A program made the translations under genes and the position numbers. The notes under the pieces are model-generated. The model did not search any database, was not told the origin of the DNA, and was given only the letters and a program-made list of their open reading frames with translations. Positions 22,201 through 29,372 of a DNA stretch of 64,000 nt are shown in pieces. Every line of letters starts with the position of its first letter. Within the stretch, counting starts at the first letter, position 1. This stretch comes from Callipepla californica brunnescens (taxonomy: Eukaryota > Chordata > Aves > Galliformes > Odontophoridae). Where the stretch lies: assembly GCA_023055505.1 (NCBI GenBank), contig JALIRH010000002.1, forward strand, positions 36,713,733-36,777,732. Reading direction: 5' to 3'.

Positions 22201-24069
22201 TTTTGGAGCACATCTCTACTTAGTACTTTAGGAAACAGTGTTTTGCTCCTGTCCCCACATTCAGGTCAGGTATAAATACTTAATACAGTTTACACAGGTC
22301 TGTAGAAGTTTGAAACTGAATGGAATCTGCTCCATTATTATGGTTTAACCTGGCAAGTGGCTAAGCACCACACAGCTGTTCACTCATTTCCCCCTGCTTC
22401 CAGTTGAGCAGAAAAAAAATTAAGTAAAACTCATGGGTTGAGTTAACACTATTTACTAACATAAAGAAAAGGATGATAATGGAATTATGTATATCTAAGA
22501 AGTGACGCACGAACAATTGCTCACCACCCCCAAGCAGTGTCCCCTGAGTAGCTGAAGAGTGTGAAGAACTCACCTGCTTCAAGATTCTCCTACCTCATAA
22601 TGTCATATGGTAGGGAATATCCCTTTGGCCAGTTTAAGTCAGCTGTCCTGATTCTGTCTCTTTCTAGCACTTAGTGTGAGCTGAGAAACTGAACAGCCTT
22701 GGCTCTGTACAACACTGCTTAACAATAACTGTAAACATCAGTGTGTTTTCAGTGTTGTTTTTCTCCTGGAACCAAAACATAGCATCATACCAGGCACTCT
22801 GAAGAAAACAGTTCTGTACCTGCTGAAACAAAGACAATTATGAATAGCCAAATTTTTAAGAGTAAGAATAAAAGTTTAGACGCTGATTTGAGTGACTCAA
22901 GGGACTCGTGTTCTTCTCACTAGATGCAGTTCTTCCTGCTTAGAACTGATTATGCACAGCATATCTGAACTGTTCCTTCGGTCTGATTTTGATGTTTTAT
23001 TCATCAGTGATCATTGATACTTCTAAAAGAACAAAACAAGTAAAACAGATAATGTTTTGTAGAATATAAGAGAAATAAACATTTCCTTACTTCATACAAG
23101 CAGAAAGTTTTGTATGGAGACTTTCAATCCTCTGAAATCCTTCAGGAAATGATCATTTTCAATCAGACCCCAGAATTAAGCTGGGTTGACTGGAGTAATT
23201 TTCAGCCCTTAAGTGAAGTTAGAGTTTTTATTTGCTTTTGTTTTCTCTAAAATTTTAATTTTTCAAATGAAATCTAAACTGAAATTGCGATTTTTTTAGA
23301 TTAGAAAATTCCAGTGACTTTGTTTTTACATCTGTTCTGTTACCTGCAGTTGGCTGTTCGTAGTAATAAACATATTGTCTTGTTAGCTTCAGGTGCATCT
23401 AGAAGACCTTGGGTGCTGGGAAAAGTGATGGAAAAGGAATATTGCCAAGCAAAGAAGGTAAGGAAATAGGAGTAGAAACATCTGATTAAATTAACAGAGA
23501 AGAAAATCAGATTCTATATGTAAAAATGTTAGAGTAATGAGTGAGAGTACTTCAGAATGAAAATTGTCCCAGGTTCTGCCTATCCTGCTCTATTCTTCAG
23601 GTCATTGAATAGTAAGAGAAGGGGAACTAGAAAAAAGTGAAAGTGATAAAGTGTCTTGGGTAGAATTGCCTCTGGAAAACCTGTCTGTGTGAGAAAGCTT
23701 TCCTTTCCCTGGATCCTTCTGAACGTTTCTGATAACCTTTTGGAACCATATTTCAGTGACCTGTAGACTGGAATTAGTAAAGTTCCCTTTGATTCCTAGA
23801 AAAAAATTGGCACCTTTAAGCATCAGGGGAAATAATGAGGCATCACTGAAGGCCCAGATGTAGAAATAATTTGGTATGAGAAAGGGAAGCATGGGGGTCA
23901 ATTTTTGCTTAAAAATATACTAATCAGAGGAATAGTCTTCCAATTACATTTCTAATCTGATTTTTTCTGTTTTTCTTTTTTGTTTTTATAGGCGCAAAAC
24001 AGATTTAAAGTTCCATTGGGTACAAAATTCTACAGAGTGAAAGCAGTACCATGGAACAAGAAAGTATAA
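1128..24069 (+). CDS. RB1CC1: RB1CC1 (FIP200), C-terminal 998 residues, 11 spliced exons; 5' part of gene lies outside the window
   Basis: FIP200 is the large scaffold of the cytosolic ULK1-ATG13-ATG101 complex that starts autophagosome formation; this family role is established knowledge. Joining the eleven exons listed separately gives one open frame of 998 codons ending in TAA at 24067-24069. The translated segments match the vertebrate protein as I remember it, nearly residue for residue at the C-terminus. In order: residues 1-42 (exon 14), a Ser/Pro-rich linker (43 to about 210) with an FETI motif at 107-110, a Glu/Lys/Leu-rich coiled coil (about 210-770 and 771-885), and the Claw domain (about 900-998). 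The full-length protein is near 1,590 residues in human, so roughly the first 600, including the N-terminal dimer region, are missing here. All introns are GT-AG and all phases agree. No frameshift or internal stop is seen in the joined frame. Confidence 0.97.
3378..3440 (+). mobile_element. CR1 LINE 3'-end fragment, degraded
   Basis: The stretch around GGAACTAGTTGATTATTAAG followed by TTCCAGCTCAAGTCATTCTG and TGATCC has the layout of a CR1 3' end: 'ggactagatgatctttaaggtcccttccaac..attctgtgattc'. It is diverged and lacks a clear octamer tail, so the call rests on word order rather than alignment. Its orientation is the same as RB1CC1. Confidence 0.5.
6374..6390 (+). repeat. poly(A) run, A17
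   Basis: Seventeen consecutive A residues follow GGT inside intron 14. There is no sign of a processed gene copy upstream, so it reads as a simple homopolymer. Confidence 0.9.
7057..8972 (+). CDS. RB1CC1: RB1CC1 exon 15 (large exon: linker, FETI motif, most of the coiled coil)
   Basis: The exon is 1,916 nt, phase 0 at its start (ASNSQASPQS) and leaving two bases (AG) at its end, which join T of exon 16 to give Ser. Residues 43-680 of the window protein fall here. The first third is Ser/Pro-rich and contains TFDFETI, whose FETI fits the [FWY]xx[ILV] LC3-interacting core. Conserved blocks SPESDFMSAVNEFVIEEN and QSPEMMVESLYSSVINAIDS follow. From about 7560 onward the sequence is charged with regular Leu spacing (for example KLHVENDEKLQLLRAEL), as in the long FIP200 coiled coil. 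The open frame extends upstream to 6916 only because intron sequence happens to lack stops; the match to the family starts at 7057. The donor is GTACTG, which is weak. Confidence 0.97.
8973..12179 (+). other. RB1CC1: RB1CC1 intron 15
   Basis: This 3.2 kb intron runs from donor GTACTG to acceptor TTTTAAG at 12173-12179. It holds a CA repeat at 11434-11450. ORFs at 9030-9284, 9118-9453 (minus) and 10104-10340 have no recognisable content and overlap AT-rich filler. No transposon is recognised. Confidence 0.85.
11434..11450. repeat. (CA)n microsatellite
   Basis: About eight CA units follow CGT and are followed by TCACAGG. It lies in intron 15. Confidence 0.85.
12180..12339 (+). CDS. RB1CC1: RB1CC1 exon 16
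   Basis: The exon is 160 nt. Its first T completes a Ser codon with AG from exon 15, and it then encodes PPTESSAESNLVAELQEKLQ and continues to AEQQ. Window residues 682-734. VAELQEKLQEEK and FLEQLEEQE are conserved coiled-coil blocks of the family; the Ser/Thr-rich start differs more from human. It ends in phase 0 with donor GTAAAG at 12340. The open frame upstream to 12130 is intronic. Confidence 0.95.
12340..14336 (+). other. RB1CC1: RB1CC1 intron 16
   Basis: This 2.0 kb intron runs from donor GTAAAG to acceptor TTTTCAG at 14330-14336. It holds AT-rich sequence, and I recognise no gene or transposon in it. An octamer-type ATTTGCAT lies near 14273. Confidence 0.85.
14337..14445 (+). CDS. 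RB1CC1: RB1CC1 exon 17
   Basis: The exon is 109 nt and encodes TNFNTVLAREKMKKENIIND and on to QQEKDK. It leaves one G that joins AT of exon 18 to give Asp (residue 771). Window residues 735-770. The NFNTVLxREKM and ENIINDLSDKLK blocks are strongly conserved in the family. The donor is GTAAGC at 14446. Confidence 0.95.
14564..14804 (+). CDS. RB1CC1: RB1CC1 exon 18
   Basis: The exon is 241 nt after a very short 118-bp intron. It begins LIETLSEDRARLLEEKKKLE, runs through a variable Ser/Ala-rich segment (SSNLSPSAYLAASSEVCGAC), and ends METSMMAV plus two bases (CA). Window residues 772-850. The coiled coil breaks at the variable segment, which is also the least conserved stretch against human as I recall it. 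The donor CA|GTAAGT forces the next codon to be CAT (His). Confidence 0.95.
14805..16503 (+). other. RB1CC1: RB1CC1 intron 18
   Basis: This 1.7 kb intron contains (CAAA)n around 15238-15266, a direct repeat ATTATAATCTT near 15650-15671, and a short inverted repeat CTAGTCTT-GT-AAGACTAG at 15708-15725. A perfect POU octamer ATGCAAAT lies at 14951-14958. There is no recognisable transposon or gene. The acceptor is ATTTTAG at 16497-16503. Confidence 0.85.
16504..16555 (+). CDS. RB1CC1: RB1CC1 exon 19 (52 nt)
   Basis: This small exon completes His with T and then encodes ENIHMSEEKQRIMLLER, window residues 852-868, ending in phase 0 with donor GTGAGT. It is too short to stand out as an ORF and was found by matching to the family. 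From memory the human protein reads NIHMLSEEK, so one Leu appears to be absent here. Confidence 0.93.
16556..17648 (+). other. RB1CC1: RB1CC1 intron 19
   Basis: This 1.1 kb AT-rich intron runs from donor GTGAGT to acceptor TCTCTCAG at 17641-17648. I see nothing else in it. Confidence 0.85.
17649..17696 (+). CDS. RB1CC1: RB1CC1 exon 20 (48 nt)
   Basis: This 16-codon exon, phase 0 on both sides, encodes TLQLKEEENKRLNQRL, window residues 869-884, identical to the human sequence as I recall it. It forms the end of the coiled coil. Its length is a multiple of three, so skipping it would keep the frame. Acceptor TCTCTCAG, donor GTAAGT. Confidence 0.94.
17697..18802 (+). other. RB1CC1: RB1CC1 intron 20, containing a CR1 copy
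   Basis: This 1.1 kb intron is about one third CR1 (17851-18217). It also carries A-rich runs near 18286-18301 and 18343-18360. The acceptor is TTATACAG at 18795-18802. Confidence 0.85.
17851..18217 (+). mobile_element. CR1 LINE, 3'-end fragment in sense orientation
   Basis: The order of words is typical of the CR1 ORF2 tail and 3' UTR: 'ctacagggagacctcattgaggccttccagta', 'ggttagatgttaggaaaaaaa', 'gtggtgaggccctgtcacaggctgcccagagaag', 'ggatgaggccctgggcagctgag', 'gggattgaaactggatggac'. A 5' truncation is expected for CR1. The open coding frame is broken. It inserted in the same orientation as RB1CC1. Confidence 0.88.
18803..18861 (+). CDS. RB1CC1: RB1CC1 exon 21 (59 nt)
   Basis: The exon encodes MSQSMSSVSSRHSEKIAIR plus two bases (GA) that join T of exon 22 to give Asp. 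Window residues 885-903. It links the coiled coil to the Claw domain and is the same as human as I recall it. The donor is GTAAGT at 18862. Confidence 0.95.
18862..20661 (+). other. RB1CC1: RB1CC1 intron 21
   Basis: This 1.8 kb intron has an ATTT repeat at about 19106-19127 and C/T-rich sequence beside it. A minus-strand ORF at 19573-19782 has no recognisable content. The acceptor used is TTCTTTAG at 20654-20661; a second AG lies 7 nt further at 20667. Confidence 0.85.
20662..20798 (+). CDS. RB1CC1: RB1CC1 exon 22 (Claw domain, first part), with tandem donors
   Basis: T completes Asp, and the exon then encodes FQVGDLVLIILDERHDNYVL and on through LYFLHSESLAALDLKP. This is the start of the FIP200 Claw (Atg11 C-terminal-like) domain. 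The exon can end at 20789 (CCAG|GTGAGT) or at 20798 (TGTG|GTAAGT). Both leave one G, so both stay in frame, and the longer form adds Gly-Glu-Cys. The human reference form has Gly-Glu-Gly at this place as I recall it, which supports the longer end. Window residues 905-949. Confidence 0.95.
20799..23386 (+). other. RB1CC1: RB1CC1 intron 22, containing a solo LTR
   Basis: This 2.6 kb intron carries an ERV-type LTR at about 22337-22838. The rest is AT-rich with no recognisable gene. ORFs at 21455-21685 (minus), 21717-21908 and 22361-22582 (minus, inside the LTR) are not supported. The acceptor is TTGTTAG at 23380-23386. Confidence 0.85.
22337..22838. mobile_element. Solo LTR of an avian endogenous retrovirus family
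   Basis: The stretch begins TTATGGTTTAACCTGGCAAG and continues through words that recur in an LTR family common in bird genomes: 'ctaagcaccacacagctg', 'aaaactcatgggttgag', 'aattgctcaccaccccc', 'gtcatatggtagggaatatc', 'cctttggccagttta', 'aacatcagtgtgttttcagt'. It matches the second copy at 38182-38710 in the same order. There is no internal retroviral coding region next to it, so it is a solo LTR. Orientation and exact family are not certain. The TG...CA ends have decayed. Confidence 0.65.
23387..23457 (+). CDS. RB1CC1: RB1CC1 exon 23 (Claw domain, middle)
   Basis: CT joins G of exon 22 to give Ala, and the exon then encodes SGASRRPWVLGKVMEKEYCQ and on to AKK. Window residues 951-973, ending in phase 0 with donor GTAAGG. 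The block is nearly invariant in the family. A second AG six bases into the exon (CTTCAG|GTG at 23392) would also keep the frame. Confidence 0.96.
23458..23991 (+). other. RB1CC1: RB1CC1 intron 23
   Basis: This 534-bp intron has a long T-rich tract before the acceptor TTATAG at 23986-23991. A minus-strand ORF (23602-23901) crosses it and is not supported. Confidence 0.88.
23992..24069 (+). CDS. RB1CC1: RB1CC1 exon 24, coding end (Claw domain, C-terminus)
   Basis: Twenty-five codons, AQNRFKVPLGTKFYRVKAVP then WNKKV, are followed by TAA at 24067-24069. The Arg at 24001-24003 is the equivalent of human Arg1573 by counting back from the C-terminus, and the Phe codons at 24004 and 24028 are the equivalents of 1574 and 1582. 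In human these form the basic and hydrophobic pocket that binds FIR/LIR-type motifs of autophagy receptors such as p62 and CCPG1. All three are present, so receptor binding is expected to be conserved (inference). Confidence 0.97.
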   Translation, partial: AQNRFKVPLGTKFYRVKAVPWNKKV

Positions 24070-24579
24070 TGCAACAGAATTTCAGTCCGTTCTGTCTCCA
24101 TTCTTTTTTGACTTGTCCTTCAGTACTCATTCATCGCTCCAAATACCAGGCCATGTTTTTATACCGAGTTCACGTGACAAGATACTTCACTGATGTACTG
24201 CTTTTACTTTTTAACAGGTCACATTTTAGAAACAAGAGTTGCATCAAAGTCTCTGGCCCTAACTGTTCCAGTTTTTTACCCTGATAACTTTAGGAGTGTG
24301 GACCAAATGCGTTCATTTTCTCAAAGGGCATCCACATGCAACATGGTTTGTCAGCCATGTTAATTGCCTGTTAAATATACATTAGCTTGTATTTAGGTGT
24401 TAAGTGTTAGTTACCATTATTACCAGCATATGTCCTTTTGTGAAATCATTATCAAAGTACTTGCACTCTTTAACAGATTCTTTATATGTGTAAAATTCAT
24501 CAACTATTTAAAGAGGAGTGTTCATTGCATGCAGATAATCATATAATTTTTCTTCAACATGAGTTTGCCTCAGTAGATG

Positions 24580-24585
24580 AATAAA
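24580..24585 (+). terminator. RB1CC1: Possible upstream poly(A) signal AATAAA
   Basis: A perfect hexamer in the 3' UTR about 510 nt after the stop. The downstream sequence is only modestly T-rich, so use would be weaker than at 24989. Confidence 0.4.
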
Positions 24586-24988
24586 AATAACTACTGCAAC
24601 TTGTTTCATTACATGAAAATGCTCTTTAATGTTATTTAAAAAAAAAAAAAGAAACAAAAAAAAAAAACAACCCAACAAAAAACCCTTGTAATTTGATGGA
24701 CTGATTTTGGAAATCAGTTACAGTTAGATCTGCAATCTTCAAAAGCACTTTCAGTGGATTGTTCACACAGATTCTGAAGGGAAGTTACCTGTGCTGTTTG
24801 TTCAAAGTGAAGCACGTGTTCTTCCTGACAAACCAGAAATCTTGTATTAATATATTTAGAAAAATCATATTGATGAAATTGTATTTCATGGTTGAGTTTC
24901 AGGAAAAAACTCATTGTACATTAACCATACAAGAGTCATTTAAGTAACAAATTATTGTAATTGTAAAAGACATGTAGAATTTTAAAAC

Positions 24989-24994
24989 AATAAA
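24989..24994 (+). terminator. RB1CC1: Poly(A) signal AATAAA for RB1CC1
   Basis: A perfect AATAAA is followed 10-35 nt later by a GT/T-rich stretch (TGTATGTTTGAAGCATTTGT), the usual arrangement for cleavage and polyadenylation. Confidence 0.75.
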
Positions 24995-25012
24995 GATTTG
25001 AAACTGTATGTT

Positions 25013-28000
25013 TGAAGCATTTGTGTGCCTTTTAAATATTAACTTTCTATAATGTTTATTTTAGATATTAATCTGTTGTAGCTTTTCTCTGCTTACTTGA
25101 GCAAAGTTCTGTTATATAGAAATAACTGTTTTCTCCAGGATGAGTTCGTGCTCAGTAGCATCAAGTAATTGCAAGAATTACTTTGTAATAACAAAAAGAA
25201 CTTAAGTAGAAATTAATTTTCTCAGCAATTCAAACTGATAGGTGGCACTTTTCAAAATGTAGTTATTTATTCCATTTTAGTTTTTAATAACGCTATGAAA
25301 AGATATACTACAAATGCTTAACTAGTTAAAAGTGAAATTCTAGATTAAATAGTAAGCTTATGTCTAGGACTTACTGGATAAAATCAGGTCACAATGATTT
25401 CTCTTCAGGAGGCATAGAGGGGAGGATCAGAAAAGTAAAAGAAAAATATATCATCATAAAAATGTTCATGCTTTTGCCCTTATGATGCAAATAATATTCC
25501 TCTAGATTAACCACTAAACTTGAGTACCCAGAAACTCCTGTATATACTTTACTTCTTTACTTTAGATTTTTTTTTTTAGGTGTTTTAAGTTGTGAAATGC
25601 ATAGACTTGGAATTGTATTTCATCTCTGATTAAAATAAAACTAAGACAGCTGTTCTCTGGAAAATAGGATGTCGTTTTGTCAAGTTGTATTCTTACCTGA
25701 TTCTTAAATTTGCTAGGTGCTGTATTGACTTTTTAGCAGAAAGCATCTTGTACTTCAGGAACAATGTTGCCACTGAATATTATCCAGTTTCAGCTATGTA
25801 AATAACATCTATCTATAAAACAAAGCAAAAAAACAAACAGTGATGCATTATTTTCACCGAATGCTTTACCTTCAAATTCATAAGAATTCAGGTATGTTTG
25901 GAATTTGCCCGTAGCCTCATTCCTTTATCAGTTGAGCTTAAGAAAGTCACATGTAGCACTGTTCTTTTTTGTTCCCTTGTATGCTGCATGTTTATTTGCA
26001 CGAGTATCTGTTACTCCATTGCCAAAGCTTCTTCCACCTGAGGCAAGTCTCCCTTCTGCTTTGAGCATTACTTGTCTTCCAGGGACCTGTAAGCCACGAG
26101 GACCCCTGGGTCCTTCCATTTCAGTTGCTCCTGGAATAGCAGCAATGGATCTGCACAGCTGTATGTGATCCTGCACTACAGCCTAAAACCCTGTGCTGCC
26201 ATCACTGAATATCATACTTCAAAGTTAACTCCCCAAGTTTGTTCTTCGTGGAGAAGAGGATGTGTCTGTAAAGTTTTAGGTTGGAAAAAAGCACTGGTTT
26301 CATTATGCCCCTATAGAACTATGCACCTACAAGCAGAACTCCTTTTAGGGCATACTGAAGTTCAGTTGTGTGTCTGGTACTCTAATCTCAAGAGGTTATT
26401 CTGTGTCTTGAAGAAGGTCATTGCTGTTTGGGATCATCTCTGCGAGTGCAGAAGTGTGGTGAGTGTAGAACTCTGTGCGGAGAAGTTAAAAAAAAAAAAA
26501 AAAAAAAAAAGAGAGAGAGCTTTCATATTAAATAAAAAGCTGTTGTTTGTTGCCTGGATTCAAATGTATGTACATATTTAAACTTTTGTATGGACAGTAG
26601 CAGTAGTGATGTATGATGCTTTGAAACTTGGCTTGATTTTCCTTCTGATTTGTCTTAGCATAGACAAAAACATGACTGACATTTATGTAACAGAAACACA
26701 CAAGCAGTTTATGAACGTGAACTTGTGAGGCAGCTAAACACCTTGATTAAAATAAAGTGCTATAATGCAAACCACGAGGGAAGAAAAAGTCATTCCCTGC
26801 TGATATATCCCACGTAATACCAGGATATATCTGTTATTCTTTCACGAGATCATACTTGTAAATTATAAATAACCAAAAAATTAAAGCAATGGCTTTGGTT
26901 TTAAGGAATATTTGTCATGTGTTTCATCTTATAATCTTTATGTATATTCAAAATGGAAATTCTGTCAAACAAACTGCTAACATATTCAGTAATGATTCTG
27001 AACAGTCATTGAAAAAAATTTAGTTTACATATTTTTTGTATGTCACAGCCTTACTGGTTCTTGCAACTATGCTTGTTATGCACCACCTATGTGTTTCGTC
27101 TTGCTCCATAATAAAACTTTGTATATAGCTATATAACTTGGAGGATCAGCGTATTCACAAGGTTGGGGGAATGCTGGGAATAAGTTAGATCATCAGAGAT
27201 TTCTCTAATTCTTTTTTGTTGGAAATGTATCGTTTAAAAAAAAAAAGAAGGGAGGCTTCTTTTTTTGTGCTTCAATGTTTATTCTGTAAGTCTTATTTCA
27301 GACAGCAGCAACAGTATTTTGAAGTGCAGAATAACACGAGTGGTGGAGAGAGTTGATTGAAAGCAAACCTTATCCTTTAGACCTAAACAAAAAGGATGAA
27401 AGGGTATGATGATTTAAAAGGGCTCTTTTTACTGCTCTTGAAAATACTCTGAGAAGTATGTGGCCTTTTGTACAGCTCTGCTGCAGCAGGTCTCAGTCTG
27501 GTGCTTGTGCTGTTAAGAATTCAGTTGTGGTTCTTCAAATCTTGTTATGGTCTGTGAGTAAGACTGGTTAAGTATATGCTAAAGTATTTGTGTTCCCTTA
27601 ATGTAGCTGCCATTATATATGTTGCATAGCAAGACTGGGAAATCAACCCTTTGCTCTGCAAAACCATTCAGTGCTGTTTTGCAATATGAGATTTTCTCTG
27701 TGACCCAGTATTCCACCCTTTCTTATTTTGTGGAATTTTAGCTGCAAATCCCATTGGCTGTAAACAGTAAAAACTGAAAAGTAGTTCATAATTCCTACTT
27801 GCTCCTATCAATATTTCACTGAGAAGTTGTAGTTCAGAAAATTCATCTTCCTTGGAGTAAAATGATTAATGTTAGAAATGGAGCATTCACTGCTCAGTGA
27901 TTGTTGCCTTTTCAAGCTGCGTTTGACTGTTAAGGCTTCAGTAAGCTGCCTCAGAGCTGCATTTTAAGGTCACTGTGTCTTAATACCACTTTACAAGCCA

Positions 28001-28192
28001 TTCTCCCGTCCTAAAGCAATGATGATAAATTATAAATGTTAAACAGTTACTTCCTTTAGCGCTCACTGTAATTAAATCACTTGTATTAACAACATCCATA
28101 TATAATACTGAGGAGTACTGGAAAGTCTGGTCCTGTGTTCCAAGTAGCTACTGGTGAAGAATTCAGTTCAATGTTAACATGCTCAAGTGGTC
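25013..28192. other. Intergenic block downstream of RB1CC1
   Basis: AT-rich sequence of 3.2 kb with no recognisable exon. It contains an A23 run followed by GA repeats (26488-26519) and AATAAA hexamers at 25634-25639 and 27110-27115 that could serve longer RB1CC1 3' UTRs. Overlapping ORFs on both strands around 25905-26176 are not supported. Confidence 0.6.
26488..26519 (+). repeat. A23 run followed by (GA)n
   Basis: Twenty-three A residues pass directly into GAGAGAGAG. It resembles a retroposed tail grown into a microsatellite, but no source gene is visible upstream, so it is listed as a simple repeat. Confidence 0.9.
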
Positions 28193-28270
28193 TCAGAATT
28201 GCAGAACAGTGGAGGTTGGAAGTGATCTCTCAAGGTCAGCTTGTCCAGGTGCCTGCTCAGGAAGAACTGC
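28193..28270 (-). mobile_element. CR1 LINE 3'-end fragment, antisense
   Basis: The + strand reads 'cagaattgcagaacagtggaggttggaagtgatctctcaaggtcagcttgtccaggtgcctgctca', which is the complement-side pattern of a CR1 3' end (agaatcacagaatc..ggttggaagggacctctgaggtcatctagtccag). It is a short, diverged copy on the minus strand. Confidence 0.7.
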
Positions 28271-28767
28271 GAGGACTTTTTCACTAAAAGATTGGAGATT
28301 GCACTGGATTACCGTTACTTCTATGGCAGCCCTCAGCAAATACACTATACCTTAGTTTTATATATTAATTCCTTTTCATTGTTGTAATTGAATGCTTCAA
28401 ACCTTGAGTTTGTGGCTCATTGCTGTACTGCTGAATAGTTACTCCATATTTTCATCTTAATTCTGTGAAGTTGACCATGGGTGGCAGCCTTGCTTTTCTT
28501 TCCTCATCTTTTTCTCGTTGGATTTAAATTTGTCTTTTACGTGTTTATTTTGAGACTTCCCCAGTGGACCACTTTAGTTGTCTCTTGTACTAAAATGAAC
28601 ATTTAGACAAAATTCCTGTGTCGAACTGAACAGGTAAAGTTTCCCAAGGGATGTCAGTGGAGGAGCTTTGCCAAGACATTCACGTAGAGTAAGAAATTCT
28701 GTTCCTGGACCCACACTTGTACGTGTGATCTAACTAATCAAAATACGTTTTGTAAATGCTTGCCAGA
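28271..28767. other. Unassigned sequence between CR1 fragments
   Basis: AT-rich DNA. I see no gene or named repeat here. Confidence 0.5.
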
Positions 28768-28838
28768 GCTGCAGTATGGACGGTTGGACTGGATGATCTT
28801 GTAGGTCTTCTCCAACCTTGGTGACTCTATGATTTTGG
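28768..28838 (+). mobile_element. CR1 LINE 3' end, sense
   Basis: The stretch around GGTTGGACTGGATGATCTTG, TAGGTCTTCTCCAACCTTGG and GACTCTATGATT is a well-preserved CR1 3' terminus. The copy is severely 5'-truncated. Confidence 0.88.
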
Positions 28839-28989
28839 TCTAGCTTACCTGTATGGGAAGTATTAGAAGTCTGGAAAATTTCAAAGAACATACAAGATTT
28901 TTGTATTATGATTGGGTACAGTAGTAGAATCTATGTGTTTCCATTACTGGAAAATTTCTGTTCTGTTGAAGTTTAGCGCTTAGGAGCTC

Positions 28990-29372
28990 ATCCATTCAAT
29001 AATCACTGCAGAAAAAAATATCAAAGAAGAACATAGGTGATCTTAGAGATCCTGGACGTTCAAGCAGAAGCTGTTCTTCAGGAGACACCTGAAGTGTGTT
29101 GTGAATAACTTCCTGCTCCAGGAACAAACCAACAAGAGCTGAAGCACTGCTGTTGTACCTGGTGCCCACCAGTGTAGAGGAGATCATTAAAGAGGTTGAG
29201 TTTGGAAGCAGTCTGGCAGTGAGTGGAGTCAGGGCCTGGAACTTCAGAATAGTTAAACTTCCAGCTCAGGAATTATTGTATGAGATCCCCTGAAAAACTG
29301 TCCTTAGGGACTAAGGAACGGAGCAGAGCTGGAAGGTCTTTAAGGAAACCTTTCTGAGAGAGTATTTCTGTT
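28990..29372 (+). mobile_element. Possible CR1 LINE internal (ORF2) fragment
   Basis: Words such as 'agtggagtcagggcctggaacttcag', 'cttccagctcaggaattattgtatgagatcccctg' and 'gagctggaaggtctttaaggaaacctttctgag' resemble a degraded internal CR1 coding segment (the part read roughly as a Trp-x-x-Phe-Lys-x-Thr-Phe-Leu motif). Many stops interrupt it. This rests on pattern memory and needs an alignment. Confidence 0.45.

Larger units (their letters stand above)
24070..25012 (+). other. RB1CC1: RB1CC1 3' UTR (proximal form)
   Basis: Sequence between the stop codon and the expected cleavage site about 15-20 nt after the AATAAA at 24989-24994. It is AT-rich, with an A-rich tract at about 24638-24685 and an earlier AATAAA at 24580-24585 that lacks a clear GT-rich element. 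The end point is inferred. Further AATAAA hexamers at 25634 and 27110 could give longer forms. Confidence 0.7.

Noticed and set aside
25905..26176. Overlapping ORFs on both strands, the minus one with a collagen-like GPRGPRG word
   Set aside because: One short word does not make a collagen exon. There is no repeating Gly-X-Y and no clear splice context.
26165..26581. 138-codon + strand ORF ending past a poly(A) run
   Set aside because: The C-terminal part is poly-Lys from the A23 tract, and no family is recognised. A processed pseudogene was considered, but no parent gene is visible.
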